A stretch of DNA of 64,000 bases from NCBI GenBank assembly GCA_031271785.1, contig JAISUZ010000011.1, forward strand, positions 1 through 64,000, written 5' to 3'. Under the pieces are notes generated by a model. That model made no database searches, had not been told where the DNA came from, and saw only the letters and a list, made by a program, of their open reading frames with translations. The DNA comes from Fibrobacter sp. GTDB lineage: Bacteria > Fibrobacterota > Fibrobacteria > Fibrobacterales > Fibrobacteraceae. Every line of letters starts with the position of its first letter. The first letter of the stretch is position 1. The position numbers were made by a program, and so were the translations under genes. Shown in pieces: positions 1 through 8,135 of the stretch.

Positions 1-535
1 CAATCGCGGTGAAATTTCCAAAATTTTCGGTGAACTCTTTTTCTCTATTGACCCTGGTTATCGCGGAAAAAAGGGTGCGGTAAAAACGCAATACTCAAAT
101 ATGAATGAAGTTGAGGAACGGTTTTATGTTCCCGAAAATGTTTATATCATCGGCACCATGAACGATATTGACCGCAGTGTGGAAAGTTTTGATTTTGCCA
201 TGCGCCGCCGTTTTACTTGGAAAGAAATTACAGCCAAGCAAAGCGCTGAAAATATGAGTTTATCAAAAACTGTTCAAGATAAAATGGAATCTTTAAACAA
301 GGCAATTGAAGCAATTGAAAACTTAAATTCCTCTTATCATATTGGCGGCGCTTATTTTTTGGATAAAAACGGAAAAGAGAGAAGTGATTTTGAGGAAATT
401 TGGAATCTCCGTTTAAAACCTCTGTTATTCGAATATCTCCGCGGAATGCCTGATCCGAATATAAAATTAAAGGAACTTAAAGAAGCGTACGATTCTCCAG
501 ATCAGGCTACTGAAAATGCTCCGAACAACGGATAA
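1..535 (+). CDS. mcrB: McrB-type AAA+ GTPase subunit of a McrBC restriction system (3' part only)
   Basis: The reading frame is open from nucleotide 2, so the gene begins before the window; only the last 177 residues are visible. They begin just after the Walker B region with NRGEISKIFGEL, continue through the sensor-1 motif TMNDIDRS and reach an arginine-rich RRRF element, the order seen in McrB AAA+ motors. McrB hydrolyses GTP and drives the McrC nuclease to cut DNA carrying modified cytosine. The stop codon lies inside the first codons of the downstream mcrC gene (20-bp overlap), a typical arrangement. The P-loop and the N-terminal DNA-recognition domain are outside the window, so target specificity cannot be judged. 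The DNA is clearly more AT-rich than the metabolic genes to the right, which suggests acquisition by transfer. Confidence 0.9.
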   Translation, partial: NRGEISKIFGELFFSIDPGYRGKKGAVKTQYSNMNEVEERFYVPENVYIIGTMNDIDRSVESFDFAMRRRFTWKEITAKQSAENMSLSKTVQDKMESLNKAIEAIENLNSSYHIGGAYFLDKNGKERSDFEEIWNLRLKPLLFEYLRGMPDPNIKLKELKEAYDSPDQATENAPNNG

Positions 536-1832
536 TAATGTTGGAAAATGGCGAACAGGTGATAATCATCAAAATGATTGCAGACCGGAAGAATGTCATC
601 TTGAAAATCTAAAATATATCGCCAATAAAAATATTTTAGAACTGCAAAAGCAACATCATAATCTTCTCGTATTTCCGCAAAAATGGCAACTAGGTGTAGA
701 AAAGAAGAATATTATTTTCGAACTATCGCATGACGGCATTTTAAAAACCAATAACATCATGGGATTTATCGGTTGCGGCGAAACTCAGCTTACCATTTCA
801 TCGCGATTTCATTCTCAAAGCGGCGATTACTTTTTACATCACATGTTAAGTAAAGTTCTCGGTATAAATGTAGTGAACATGAACTTTCAGAATAGTGATG
901 AAAGTATTCATGATTTTTTGCCATACTTGTTTCCAAGTTATTTACAAGACGCGCTTTCGCAAGGGTTATTTAAGCAATACCAACGAAATCAATACAACGA
1001 TTCCAATGTAAAAGGCGCCATAAATATCAATAGGCATATCAAATTAAATAACCCATTTGTCGGTAAAATTGCTTACACCATGCGTGAACATAGTCACGAT
1101 AACGCTGTTACGCAGCTTATTCGCCACACTGTTGAATATTTAAGAATGCGGGAATTTGGTCATTCTATTTTAACCGGGAATCCCGAAATTCGAGCTTGTG
1201 TTTCACAAATCGAATATGCTACGCCGAGTTATAAAAAAAGCGATTTACAAAAAGTTATTAGAGAGAATCTGAAACCGGTTAATCACCCATATTTTGTAAA
1301 ATATCAAAACTTGCAAAAGCTTTGTTTAATGATTTTACGCAGAGAAAAAACTTCTTTTGGCAGTAAAAACGAAATACACGGTTTGCTTTTCGACGGCGCA
1401 TGGTTATGGGAAGAGTATTTGAATAAAATATTTACAGAACAAAAATTAGATTTTATACACGCAGAAAACAGAACAGGCAAAAACCCTATTTATTTGTTTA
1501 CTGATAACAAGCTATACGACAGATACCCTGATTTTTATAAAGAAGATTTTGTTTTAGATGCAAAATACAGACCGAGAGAAAATATTGGTAGAGATGATTT
1601 CCATCAAATTATATCTTATATGTATATTCAACAAGTGAAATTAGGCGGTTTTATTTATCCTTGTAAAACAGAAGAAAAACCGGAATCTACTATAGGAACA
1701 TTAAAAGGCTATGGCGGAGAAATAAAAATGTGGAGTTTACAAATCCCGCAAGACACCGATTCTTTTAAAAGCTTCTCCAAAAAAATTCAAGAAAACGAAG
1801 CCGGACTTAAAGATAATTTTACTGAATGCTAA
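516..1832 (+). CDS. mcrC: McrC-type nuclease subunit of a McrBC restriction system
   Basis: This is a 438-residue protein with the PD-(D/E)xK nuclease core of McrC: YPDF with Asp339, then DAK with Asp348 and Lys350, followed by a helix containing DDFHQIISYMY. The N-terminal half fits the McrB-contacting part of the family. McrC cuts DNA when driven by the McrB GTPase. The ATG at 516 lies inside mcrB, implying translational coupling. The 3' end overlaps the convergent gene at 1819 by 14 bp, so no terminator separates this AT-rich module from the envelope genes beyond it. Length and motifs are intact, so it is probably functional. Confidence 0.92.
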   Translation: MLRTTDNNVGKWRTGDNHQNDCRPEECHLENLKYIANKNILELQKQHHNLLVFPQKWQLGVEKKNIIFELSHDGILKTNNIMGFIGCGETQLTISSRFHSQSGDYFLHHMLSKVLGINVVNMNFQNSDESIHDFLPYLFPSYLQDALSQGLFKQYQRNQYNDSNVKGAININRHIKLNNPFVGKIAYTMREHSHDNAVTQLIRHTVEYLRMREFGHSILTGNPEIRACVSQIEYATPSYKKSDLQKVIRENLKPVNHPYFVKYQNLQKLCLMILRREKTSFGSKNEIHGLLFDGAWLWEEYLNKIFTEQKLDFIHAENRTGKNPIYLFTDNKLYDRYPDFYKEDFVLDAKYRPRENIGRDDFHQIISYMYIQQVKLGGFIYPCKTEEKPESTIGTLKGYGGEIKMWSLQIPQDTDSFKSFSKKIQENEAGLKDNFTEC

Positions 1833-3078
1833 AATGATACTCAAGCCCGAGACTGATAAAGCAGTCAAAGGTGGAGCCGCCGATAAGAGTGGTTTCTGCG
1901 ACCTCGCCCACAGATGAATCGGAATTCTGCGTATCGCCGCGATGCACAAGGCCGGCCCGGAGATCGAGACCGTAATGATCGAGGAACACAAAGTGAGATC
2001 CGATAGAAAAAAGAGGCCCTTTATAAAAATCTTCCAATTCAATACGGCGGGTGTAAGCGTTGGACGCAGGCGTTTTGCTTGATTTGCGGCCGATATTTTC
2101 CGCGAAGAAACTGTAATTAAACCCTAAAGCCGCATAAGGTAAAATATCTAAAAAGGATGTTGTATGAAAACGGTGCATGACATGCACATTCAAGCCGACT
2201 TCGTAACGGTTGAAATACCAATGGTCGAGTTCTTTATAAATCGTGTCGCGGGTGTCGATTTTTACGTCATGTTTGGAATAGCGTAAAAAGAGTTCCGCGC
2301 CGATAATACCGAACCAGGTACCGCCGGCATAAAAAGTAAAGAGAGGGACATCATCTTCCAAGAAATTCCAAAGGCTGAGCGAATCGGCAGTTTCTCTGTA
2401 ATTTTTCACACGGCTGTTTAATTTATTCCGGTACCAGCTATCGGGCGTGAACGGAATTTTGGCCTGACTGTAACCGAGAGCGATCCCAAACCAGCTGTGA
2501 AACCGGGGAACGGGAGCGAAGTAAGGGTCCGGAGCGATCCGGTTTTGATCGCGTTCTTCTTTGGAGAGACGGCGCTGAGGCGTCCCTTTAAAAAACTGTT
2601 TTGCAATCGCATCGCCGTTAGCAACCGCATTTTCCGTTTTGGGAATAAACCCGCCCGCTTGAGGAACGGATGCCTTTTCATTAAAAAGGAGCGTAAACAA
2701 GGAGTCGTTTCTTTCCGTGACAAACAAAAGAATTTGGTCTCCCAGTCCGTAAAATTTTTCGGCAAGAGTTGCATTCCGGGCGCGCAATAAATCCGCCGGC
2801 GTTCCGGCTTCCGTGTTCTGCGTGAGCCAGCCGGCATAAAGAGCGGCGAGACTATCGCGTTCCCATTCGCCCGCTACCCGGCAATCGGGGACTCCGATGT
2901 CGGAATTGACACGCCTTACGGATAAACAAAACTCATTCGCTTTTAACGGAAGTTTCGGATCGGTGGTCCAAATCAAAATATCGCCGTCTTTCCAGAGAGG
3001 ATATTTTTCCTTGAAAAAAACGTCCTGTGCCTGAAGAACGGAACAAACCGCAAAAATGAGAAGCAGGATTTTTTTCAT
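1819..3078 (-). CDS. putative outer-membrane or periplasmic protein, unknown function
   Basis: I do not recognise a family. The 419-residue product starts with a clear signal peptide (MKKILLLIFAVCSVLQA, predicted cleavage after residue 17). The C-terminal half has many short strands rich in aromatic and charged residues (for example FGIIGAELFLRY) and ends in SLGLEYHFSIQ, as in small beta-barrels. Its ATG overlaps the stop of the lipoprotein gene upstream (ATGA), so the two are very likely co-translated and may work together in the outer membrane. It is the last gene of a minus-strand run starting near 7866 and meets mcrC tail to tail with a 14-bp overlap. The barrel assignment is inferred from sequence pattern. 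Confidence 0.7.
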   Translation of the reverse strand: MKKILLLIFAVCSVLQAQDVFFKEKYPLWKDGDILIWTTDPKLPLKANEFCLSVRRVNSDIGVPDCRVAGEWERDSLAALYAGWLTQNTEAGTPADLLRARNATLAEKFYGLGDQILLFVTERNDSLFTLLFNEKASVPQAGGFIPKTENAVANGDAIAKQFFKGTPQRRLSKEERDQNRIAPDPYFAPVPRFHSWFGIALGYSQAKIPFTPDSWYRNKLNSRVKNYRETADSLSLWNFLEDDVPLFTFYAGGTWFGIIGAELFLRYSKHDVKIDTRDTIYKELDHWYFNRYEVGLNVHVMHRFHTTSFLDILPYAALGFNYSFFAENIGRKSSKTPASNAYTRRIELEDFYKGPLFSIGSHFVFLDHYGLDLRAGLVHRGDTQNSDSSVGEVAETTLIGGSTFDCFISLGLEYHFSIQ

Positions 3079-3833
3079 CGCGCTACCTCGCCGGTGAGTT
3101 CCCTAAGAAGCGTTTGAACGGCATTTACCGTAACGCTTGCCAAATCATCAAGTTTCGGTTCCCCAAGAATACTCAGCTGAACCTCCACCGCCGAAGACAA
3201 AAGGGCTCGCTGTTTGAAATTATCCCAAAGCGTGTAGGTCATGATGAGAGACAAATTATCGGGGTTGCGCCGTGTTTCGGATTCCTGCTGAGCGAGAGTG
3301 TAATCGAAATAATTTTCCCGCAAAAGATCGGTGCCGATAATAAACTCGTGAATAATCAAAAGGAATGGCGGAGACAGGGAATCGGCGCTCAGTTTTTGCC
3401 CTTGCCCGGGTACTTTGATTTTCAAAAAAATATGATCGCTGAGTTTTACCGATTCATCGATAAACGTTTTCTCCAAAGAATCCGGGAATACGCTCAATTG
3501 TGTGAAGTGTTTTTGTAACGCGCGGCGGAACACAGAATCCGTTAACTTTTCCGTAACCTGAAAAATAGTGTCGCGCGAAATTTCAAGATGTCTCGCAAAC
3601 CAGGCATCCCGCGTGAGGACAAAAGCGTTTTCAAACCCGATAAGCGCTACCGTATCGCTTGAGCGCACCGCTTGCCGATACTGCGGATGCACTGCGCTCC
3701 AATGTGTAGAAGAACAGCCGAAAAATCCGGCGCACGCAAGGAGAATGCCGGAAATGAAGACTATTTGGAAAAGTCTTTGAAGGCGCAACTGGGCTGCGGC
3801 GCTCTTTGTTTGCTGTATTTGCCCGTGTACCAT
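3075..3833 (-). CDS. putative lipoprotein, unknown function
   Basis: The 252-residue product has a long basic N-terminus, then a hydrophobic stretch ending in two possible lipobox cysteines (ILLAC at residue 34 and FFGC at 40; the second, followed by SS, looks better). The rest is a soluble domain I cannot assign. The ATG at 3833 is supported by a good ribosome site (AAGGGAG, about 7 nt upstream) although it lies inside dcd, giving a 73-bp overlap. A TTG at 3788 would give a more usual signal length. The stop overlaps the next gene's start (ATGA), pairing it with the putative barrel protein. Confidence 0.7.
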   Translation of the reverse strand: MVHGQIQQTKSAAAQLRLQRLFQIVFISGILLACAGFFGCSSTHWSAVHPQYRQAVRSSDTVALIGFENAFVLTRDAWFARHLEISRDTIFQVTEKLTDSVFRRALQKHFTQLSVFPDSLEKTFIDESVKLSDHIFLKIKVPGQGQKLSADSLSPPFLLIIHEFIIGTDLLRENYFDYTLAQQESETRRNPDNLSLIMTYTLWDNFKQRALLSSAVEVQLSILGEPKLDDLASVTVNAVQTLLRELTGEVAR

Positions 3834-4327
3834 TCAATGTCTCCCTTGGGTTCGACAAAGTAAACCTGTCCGATGCGGACGTTCGCATAAACGCGTACCG
3901 GATGAACGACTGCAATTTCAAGAGTCCACGTTGGGTAATGACAAATAATGCCGTTTTCGCTTTTTTCAAAACCCCAGCCGACATCGCCGAAACCTGCGGT
4001 AATATGTGTGTTGATGCCGAGCCGCCCTATGGAACTCCGCCCTTCAAACATCGGAATGTAGCGAGGGCTGATGGCCGTTTCGTTGGTCATTCCAATATAC
4101 AGAATTCCGGGTTCCAAGACAAGCCCTTCCGGCGGAATTACGAGTTTTCGCGTGGGATTTTCTTTTTTCATGTCAAGGCATTCCCCTGCCCCCAAATCGT
4201 AAACGATGAGGTTTTCATTGAGCGTCACATCGATGCTGTTCGGAGAAAGATGTTCTTTGTGAAACGGAGAAATGACAATTTCTTCGCGTTCTACGGCTTC
4301 TATAATGGCTTTGCGAGTTAAGAACAT
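3761..4327 (-). CDS. dcd: dCTP deaminase
   Basis: The enzyme deaminates dCTP to dUTP for thymidylate synthesis. The family core is visible: EGRSSIGRLGINTHITAGFG, followed by WTLEI, which carries the conserved catalytic glutamate, and a C-terminal nucleotide-binding tail with the Tyr/Lys-rich segment IEWYTGKYSKQRAPQP. I place the start at the ATG at 4327 (188 aa) because a G-rich ribosome site lies just upstream; an in-frame GTG at 4339 would add four residues. The 5' end overlaps pyrE, so both pyrimidine genes are probably made from one transcript. Length fits the family. Confidence 0.92.
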   Translation of the reverse strand: MFLTRKAIIEAVEREEIVISPFHKEHLSPNSIDVTLNENLIVYDLGAGECLDMKKENPTRKLVIPPEGLVLEPGILYIGMTNETAISPRYIPMFEGRSSIGRLGINTHITAGFGDVGWGFEKSENGIICHYPTWTLEIAVVHPVRVYANVRIGQVYFVEPKGDIEWYTGKYSKQRAPQPSCAFKDFSK

Positions 4328-4995
4328 GATACCCCCCACTCTTTGCGGTAATCGCTGATGCGTTCCAATAAATTTTCCGGAAGATTCAATTTTTCACGGT
4401 TCGCGCTGTCTTTCAGGAAAGAAATAATATCGTCTATCGTGATGATCGAACAGGCTTCGATACCGTAAAGTTCTTTCACGGATTGCAGCGCCGATTTTCC
4501 GTTTTCGAGGCGTTCTTTCCGATCTACGGAAATTAAAAGTCCTTTGAGGCGGGCGTTCGGAATTTGAGAAAGGATTTGCATGGTTTCATTAATGGAAGTA
4601 CCCGCCGTAATCACATCTTCAATAATCACAATCCGCGTGGGAGTTTTATAAGTGTCGCCCACGAGAGACCCGCCCTCGCCGTGATCTTTCGCCTCTTTCC
4701 GGTTATAGGTAAAGCTTAAATTCATTTGGTGCGAAGTCGAAAGGGTCATTGCCGTGGCCGCGCAAAGCGGAATTCCCTTGTAAGCGGGTCCGTAAAGATT
4801 TTCCGCTTTTCCGTTAAAATGTTCTACAAACGCCGCCGCATAAAACTCTGCAAGGCGAGCGAGAGCCGCCCCTGTACGGAATTCACCGGTGTTGATAAAA
4901 TAAGGCGTTTTCCGGCCGCTCTTAGTGACGAAATCACCGAACTTTAAAGCGCCGGTTTCGATGAGAAAAGAAACAAAGGAATTCTTAATGGGCAT
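4318..4995 (-). CDS. pyrE: orotate phosphoribosyltransferase
   Basis: PyrE joins orotate to PRPP to give orotidine 5'-phosphate in de novo UMP synthesis. The 225-residue protein has the type I PRT fold signature: the PRPP loop VIIEDVITAGTS (residues 123-134) and the flexible catalytic loop with Lys/Glu around YNRKEAKDHGEGG (97-109). Its stop is embedded in the start region of dcd (10-bp overlap), and a 3-bp gap separates it from the membrane protein gene upstream. Normal length, no damaged motifs. Confidence 0.95.
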   Translation of the reverse strand: MPIKNSFVSFLIETGALKFGDFVTKSGRKTPYFINTGEFRTGAALARLAEFYAAAFVEHFNGKAENLYGPAYKGIPLCAATAMTLSTSHQMNLSFTYNRKEAKDHGEGGSLVGDTYKTPTRIVIIEDVITAGTSINETMQILSQIPNARLKGLLISVDRKERLENGKSALQSVKELYGIEACSIITIDDIISFLKDSANREKLNLPENLLERISDYRKEWGVSCS

Positions 4996-4998
4996 AAA

Positions 4999-5454
4999 TT
5001 AAAATCCAAGGCACTTGAAAATGCCCGAAAAGATATTGGAGTTTTCGTTCAAAACATAAATCAGCACAAGTAATGCGAACACAAAAACGCAAAACCCGAG
5101 GTAGATGTAAGTCGGGCGTTTGAGCCCTTTAATTTTGAGTTTCAAAATCAGCCAAAGAATCACGCTGAAAATCGCTGTGAGAATCCAGACAGCGGCCGGT
5201 TCGAGCACTACCACATTGGATAACAGATAAGTGAATGAGATTCCCGGAATGAAAAAGAAAAACACCGCAAATAAAACGATAAAGGCAAACCCGACGTAAT
5301 GGGCAACGCCTTTTTCTACAATCACTTGCGGATCGGGCGGGGCTTGAGTTTCCGGTGCGGCGGGGCTTGCGGGAACGGTTTCCGTAGGAATTTCGGAGAC
5401 CGGAGTTTCCGAAACGGGCAAATTTTCCTGAGGTTTGTTTTCTTCCGGGTTCAT
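4999..5454 (-). CDS. small membrane protein with Pro/Glu-rich N-terminus, unknown function
   Basis: The 151-residue protein starts with a low-complexity Pro/Glu/Thr-rich segment (about residues 1-45, probably cytoplasmic and disordered). Three hydrophobic segments follow, near residues 53-77, 84-105 and 115-137. I recognise no family. It sits 3 bp from pyrE and 8 bp from purU in a compact minus-strand run, so it is probably co-transcribed with them, but nothing in the sequence links it to nucleotide metabolism. Confidence 0.7.
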   Translation of the reverse strand: MNPEENKPQENLPVSETPVSEIPTETVPASPAAPETQAPPDPQVIVEKGVAHYVGFAFIVLFAVFFFFIPGISFTYLLSNVVVLEPAAVWILTAIFSVILWLILKLKIKGLKRPTYIYLGFCVFVFALLVLIYVLNENSNIFSGIFKCLGF

Positions 5455-5462
5455 GATTTACC

Positions 5463-6308
5463 TTAAAGAATGAAGGTTCTGTTCTGCTCTACAAAAATCC
5501 GGCGGTCGAGCCAAAGTTTCACCGCTTGTGAAAGGGTTTTCTTTTCAATATCTTTCCCGAGCTGCACGAGCTGTTCAATATCGGCTGTTTCCGGAACATG
5601 CTGAATATTTTGGCAGATAATCGGCCCCTGATCCAAATCCTCGGTGGCAAAGTGCGCCGTGGCCCCAATAATTTTCACGCCGCGGTACCATGCCTGATGA
5701 TACGGTTTCGCGCCTTTGAACGCGGGCAAAAATCCGTGATGGATATTGATAATTTGATTTTTGTAAGCGTTTACAAAATCCGGCGATAGAATTTGCATGT
5801 AACGGGCAAGCACCAGCATTTCCGTTTTGGTTTCGCTGATAATTTCATTGAAACGTTCGTTTTGCAATGCCTTATCCTGTTTACTGTCCACATAATAGAA
5901 CGGAATTCCGAATGCCCGGCTCACGCTCTCCAAATCCGTATGATTCCCGATAATGCAGCTAAATTCACAATTCAAATAACCGTCGCGCTGCTTTAACAAT
6001 AAATCGTAAAGGCAGTGATCCGTTTTGCTTACAAAAATCGCGAGGCGCGCCACATGAGTGGTATCATGCAATTCCCAAGTGAGCTGAAATTTTTCGGCAT
6101 AAAGAGCAATTTGATCTCTCAAACTCCCGATATTATCCGAATCCATTTCAAAAACAGCGCGCAAAAAGAACGAATGAATATCTTTTGCCGTATGCTGCGT
6201 TAAATCGATAATGTTGGCGCCGGCCGCCGCGAGAAGCTGCGTGGTGCCTGCAATCAGCCCTTTTTGGTCGGGACAGTGAATCTGAATAATGTAAGTCTTA
6301 ACAGCCAT
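5463..6308 (-). CDS. purU: formyltetrahydrofolate deformylase
   Basis: PurU hydrolyses 10-formyl-THF to THF and formate, supplying formate and balancing one-carbon pools. The 281-residue protein has an N-terminal ACT domain (about 5-80, beginning YIIQIHCPDQKGLIAGTT) and a formyltransferase-type catalytic domain with NIHHGFLPAFKGAKPYHQA (188-206) and Asp226 in LDQGPI. The family usually has Ser where Gly192 stands here, a mild change; the catalytic Asn, His and Asp are kept. Gaps of 8-9 bp to both neighbours suggest an operon. Confidence 0.95.
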   Translation of the reverse strand: MAVKTYIIQIHCPDQKGLIAGTTQLLAAAGANIIDLTQHTAKDIHSFFLRAVFEMDSDNIGSLRDQIALYAEKFQLTWELHDTTHVARLAIFVSKTDHCLYDLLLKQRDGYLNCEFSCIIGNHTDLESVSRAFGIPFYYVDSKQDKALQNERFNEIISETKTEMLVLARYMQILSPDFVNAYKNQIINIHHGFLPAFKGAKPYHQAWYRGVKIIGATAHFATEDLDQGPIICQNIQHVPETADIEQLVQLGKDIEKKTLSQAVKLWLDRRIFVEQNRTFIL

Positions 6309-6317
6309 GGGACAAAT

Positions 6318-7250
6318 TTAATTAACTGTTCGCACGCAGCGTAAAGACGCTCCGTGTTCGGGATTGAATTTCCGAAATTCAGCCTCCGGTTTGCTATGAC
6401 TCAGTACGAGAACGCGCCCGTCATCCACCCAAAAATAAGCGTTACGGCCGGCGTTCTCGAATTTTCTGGATTTCACCGGCACCTCAGCGCTTGCGAAATG
6501 TCCGCCGCCTGCCCGCGCCGCAAAACCAAAAGCATCGGTGCCGTTCCCGTAGTCGTTTGCCGTAAAAACCGGATCCCAGCCGAAACTTGCTTTTAAATTT
6601 TTCCCGGATTCGGGAGCCGTATTTTTAAGGAGCGTATTCCAATCTTCTTCCGAAGGCATCCTGAAATATTCCGGGCACGCGATCTTTGCGCTTTCAAAAT
6701 TGTAAAGCCGGCCCCACACATTGCACTGCGCGCAAACGGAACCTTTTACCGGCGCGAAGTTCATGTTTTGAGCGAGCCAAATTTGGTTTTGAATGCGCAC
6801 CCACTCATAAGACAAGCGATCCCGGGAATCTTTAAAGGAACCCGAAGCCGCAGGCGCGCCATCGGTATCAAACGTTTCCGGAAAATCTGCTGGCACATTT
6901 TTCCGGTATAATGTTTTGGATTTGATATTCCCGTTTTCATAATAAGTAACGAGCGTACCTTCCATTTGATCGTTTTCATAAGGAACTTCCGACCGGATTT
7001 TTCCGTTCTCAAAAAAAGTTTTAGAAAGCCCCGAGCGTACTCCCGCTTCATACCCGGTTTCCGCTTTAAGTGCGCCGCTTTCGTAAAATTCTTTTTCGGG
7101 ACCCTGCTTGACGCCGTTCACATAACGCGCTTCGGATTTCACTTTTTTGTCCGGATAATATTCCCGCTGCAGATCGTCGCCGCAAGCCGCCAAAAAAAAT
7201 CCGGCCCCAAGCAAAGAAACGAAAAGTTTCAGCATACTCTTTACAGCCAC
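6318..7250 (-). CDS. lipoprotein with MORN_2-type repeats and a C-terminal FISUMP domain
   Basis: The N-terminus is a lipoprotein signal ending in LAAC (Cys23). Residues about 28-125 hold four to five repeats of the MORN_2/YwqK kind (YESGALKAETGYE, FFENGKIRSEVPYEN, YYENGNIKSKTLY). The C-terminal half is the Fibrobacter paralogous FISUMP domain: IQNQIWLAQNMNF, WGRLYNFESAKIACPEYFRMPSEEDW, and a final LRCVRTVN. The function of FISUMP domains is unknown; they are typical of surface proteins in this phylum. The first possible codon is GTG (7250); an ATG at 7235 is an alternative that keeps the signal. Seven- and nine-bp gaps join it to both neighbours. Confidence 0.88.
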   Translation of the reverse strand: MAVKSMLKLFVSLLGAGFFLAACGDDLQREYYPDKKVKSEARYVNGVKQGPEKEFYESGALKAETGYEAGVRSGLSKTFFENGKIRSEVPYENDQMEGTLVTYYENGNIKSKTLYRKNVPADFPETFDTDGAPAASGSFKDSRDRLSYEWVRIQNQIWLAQNMNFAPVKGSVCAQCNVWGRLYNFESAKIACPEYFRMPSEEDWNTLLKNTAPESGKNLKASFGWDPVFTANDYGNGTDAFGFAARAGGGHFASAEVPVKSRKFENAGRNAYFWVDDGRVLVLSHSKPEAEFRKFNPEHGASLRCVRTVN

Positions 7251-7257
7251 CGATCCG

Positions 7258-7866
7258 TTATCTCACAAAATTCGTGACGGCCTGCAGTTCTTCCGCCGGT
7301 CGTTTTTCACGGTCGAGAGAGTTTAACATCCAAACCATATTCCGGGCAAGATTCCGTACGGTCTGCAAGCCTTCTTTATCTTGCGCCGCTTCGCCCGGAA
7401 GTCTCCCGTAAACAATATTCCAATAAGTGGAAGGTACCACCGGCATATTGGTGATGGTAAAGTATTTGTTCAGGCGATCGAACGCAGCACCCGCGCCGCC
7501 GCGGCGGCAAACCGCAATGGCCGCCCCCGGCTTGAATTCCAGAAAGCGCGAAACGGAATAAAAAATGCGATCCAGAACGGCACAAAGGGAGCCGTTCGCT
7601 CCGGCGTAATAAACCGGAGTGCCCAAAATCAGGGCGTCGCAGTTCTGAATTTTTTCCAGAATTTCCAAATAGAGTTCGTCTTTGAACACGCAGACACCGT
7701 GCTGTTTGCAGTGCCTGCAGTTAATACAACCTTGCACCGGCTTGGTGCCGATTTGAACCATTTCGGTCTGTATCTGATTCCCTTCGAAAACTTTCACCGC
7801 TTCGGAAAGCGCAAACGCCGTATTTCCGTTCTGACGAGGACTGCCGTTGATCAGTAACACTTTCAT
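7258..7866 (-). CDS. NADPH-dependent FMN reductase / iron-sulfur flavoprotein-like oxidoreductase
   Basis: The 202-residue protein has a flavodoxin-like fold with the FMN phosphate loop GSPRQNGNT near residue 8, a cysteine cluster CINCRHCKQHGVC (about 47-59) like that of iron-sulfur flavoproteins, and the second flavin loop GTPVYYAGANG (about 82-92). It likely transfers electrons from NAD(P)H through FMN; the substrate cannot be told. Its start overlaps the stop of the short ORF upstream by 4 bp. Downstream genes follow with a 7-bp gap, so it probably heads the compact run down to 1819. Confidence 0.82.
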   Translation of the reverse strand: MKVLLINGSPRQNGNTAFALSEAVKVFEGNQIQTEMVQIGTKPVQGCINCRHCKQHGVCVFKDELYLEILEKIQNCDALILGTPVYYAGANGSLCAVLDRIFYSVSRFLEFKPGAAIAVCRRGGAGAAFDRLNKYFTITNMPVVPSTYWNIVYGRLPGEAAQDKEGLQTVRNLARNMVWMLNSLDREKRPAEELQAVTNFVR

Positions 7867-8081
7867 GGGATTCCTGCCTTGTTGAATGAAATTCTCGGAA
7901 AGGAACTACAATCCGATGAAGATAAAAGGTTATTCCCCCGTTCATGAGCAAGCCCTTGACCAACCAATTCTTTAAACTCATTCCAAGAGGCTTCAAATGC
8001 TTGCGCAATTTTATCTTCATTGAATTTTAATTCGGCTAAGGATAAACTATCTTTCAAAAGAACTTCAATATTGCTTTCCAT
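7863..8081 (-). CDS. short ORF of uncertain status at the edge of an AT-rich insertion
   Basis: A 72-codon frame starts at an ATG and stops in a 4-bp overlap with the FMN reductase start, which would normally indicate a real coupled gene. The first ~50 residues look protein-like and helical (for example AQAFEASWNEFKELVGQG), whereas the last 20 are serine-rich and unconvincing. Base composition changes within this frame, from the AT-rich DNA on the right to operon-like DNA on the left, so it may be a chimaera or the remnant left where the block at about 7900-9100 joined. No function can be assigned. Confidence 0.4.
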   Translation of the reverse strand: MESNIEVLLKDSLSLAELKFNEDKIAQAFEASWNEFKELVGQGLAHERGNNLLSSSDCSSFPRISFNKAGIP

Positions 8082-8135
8082 AATACACCTCTTTAAATAA
8101 ATTTACGAGTATGAACAAACCAAAGAAATTGTCTA

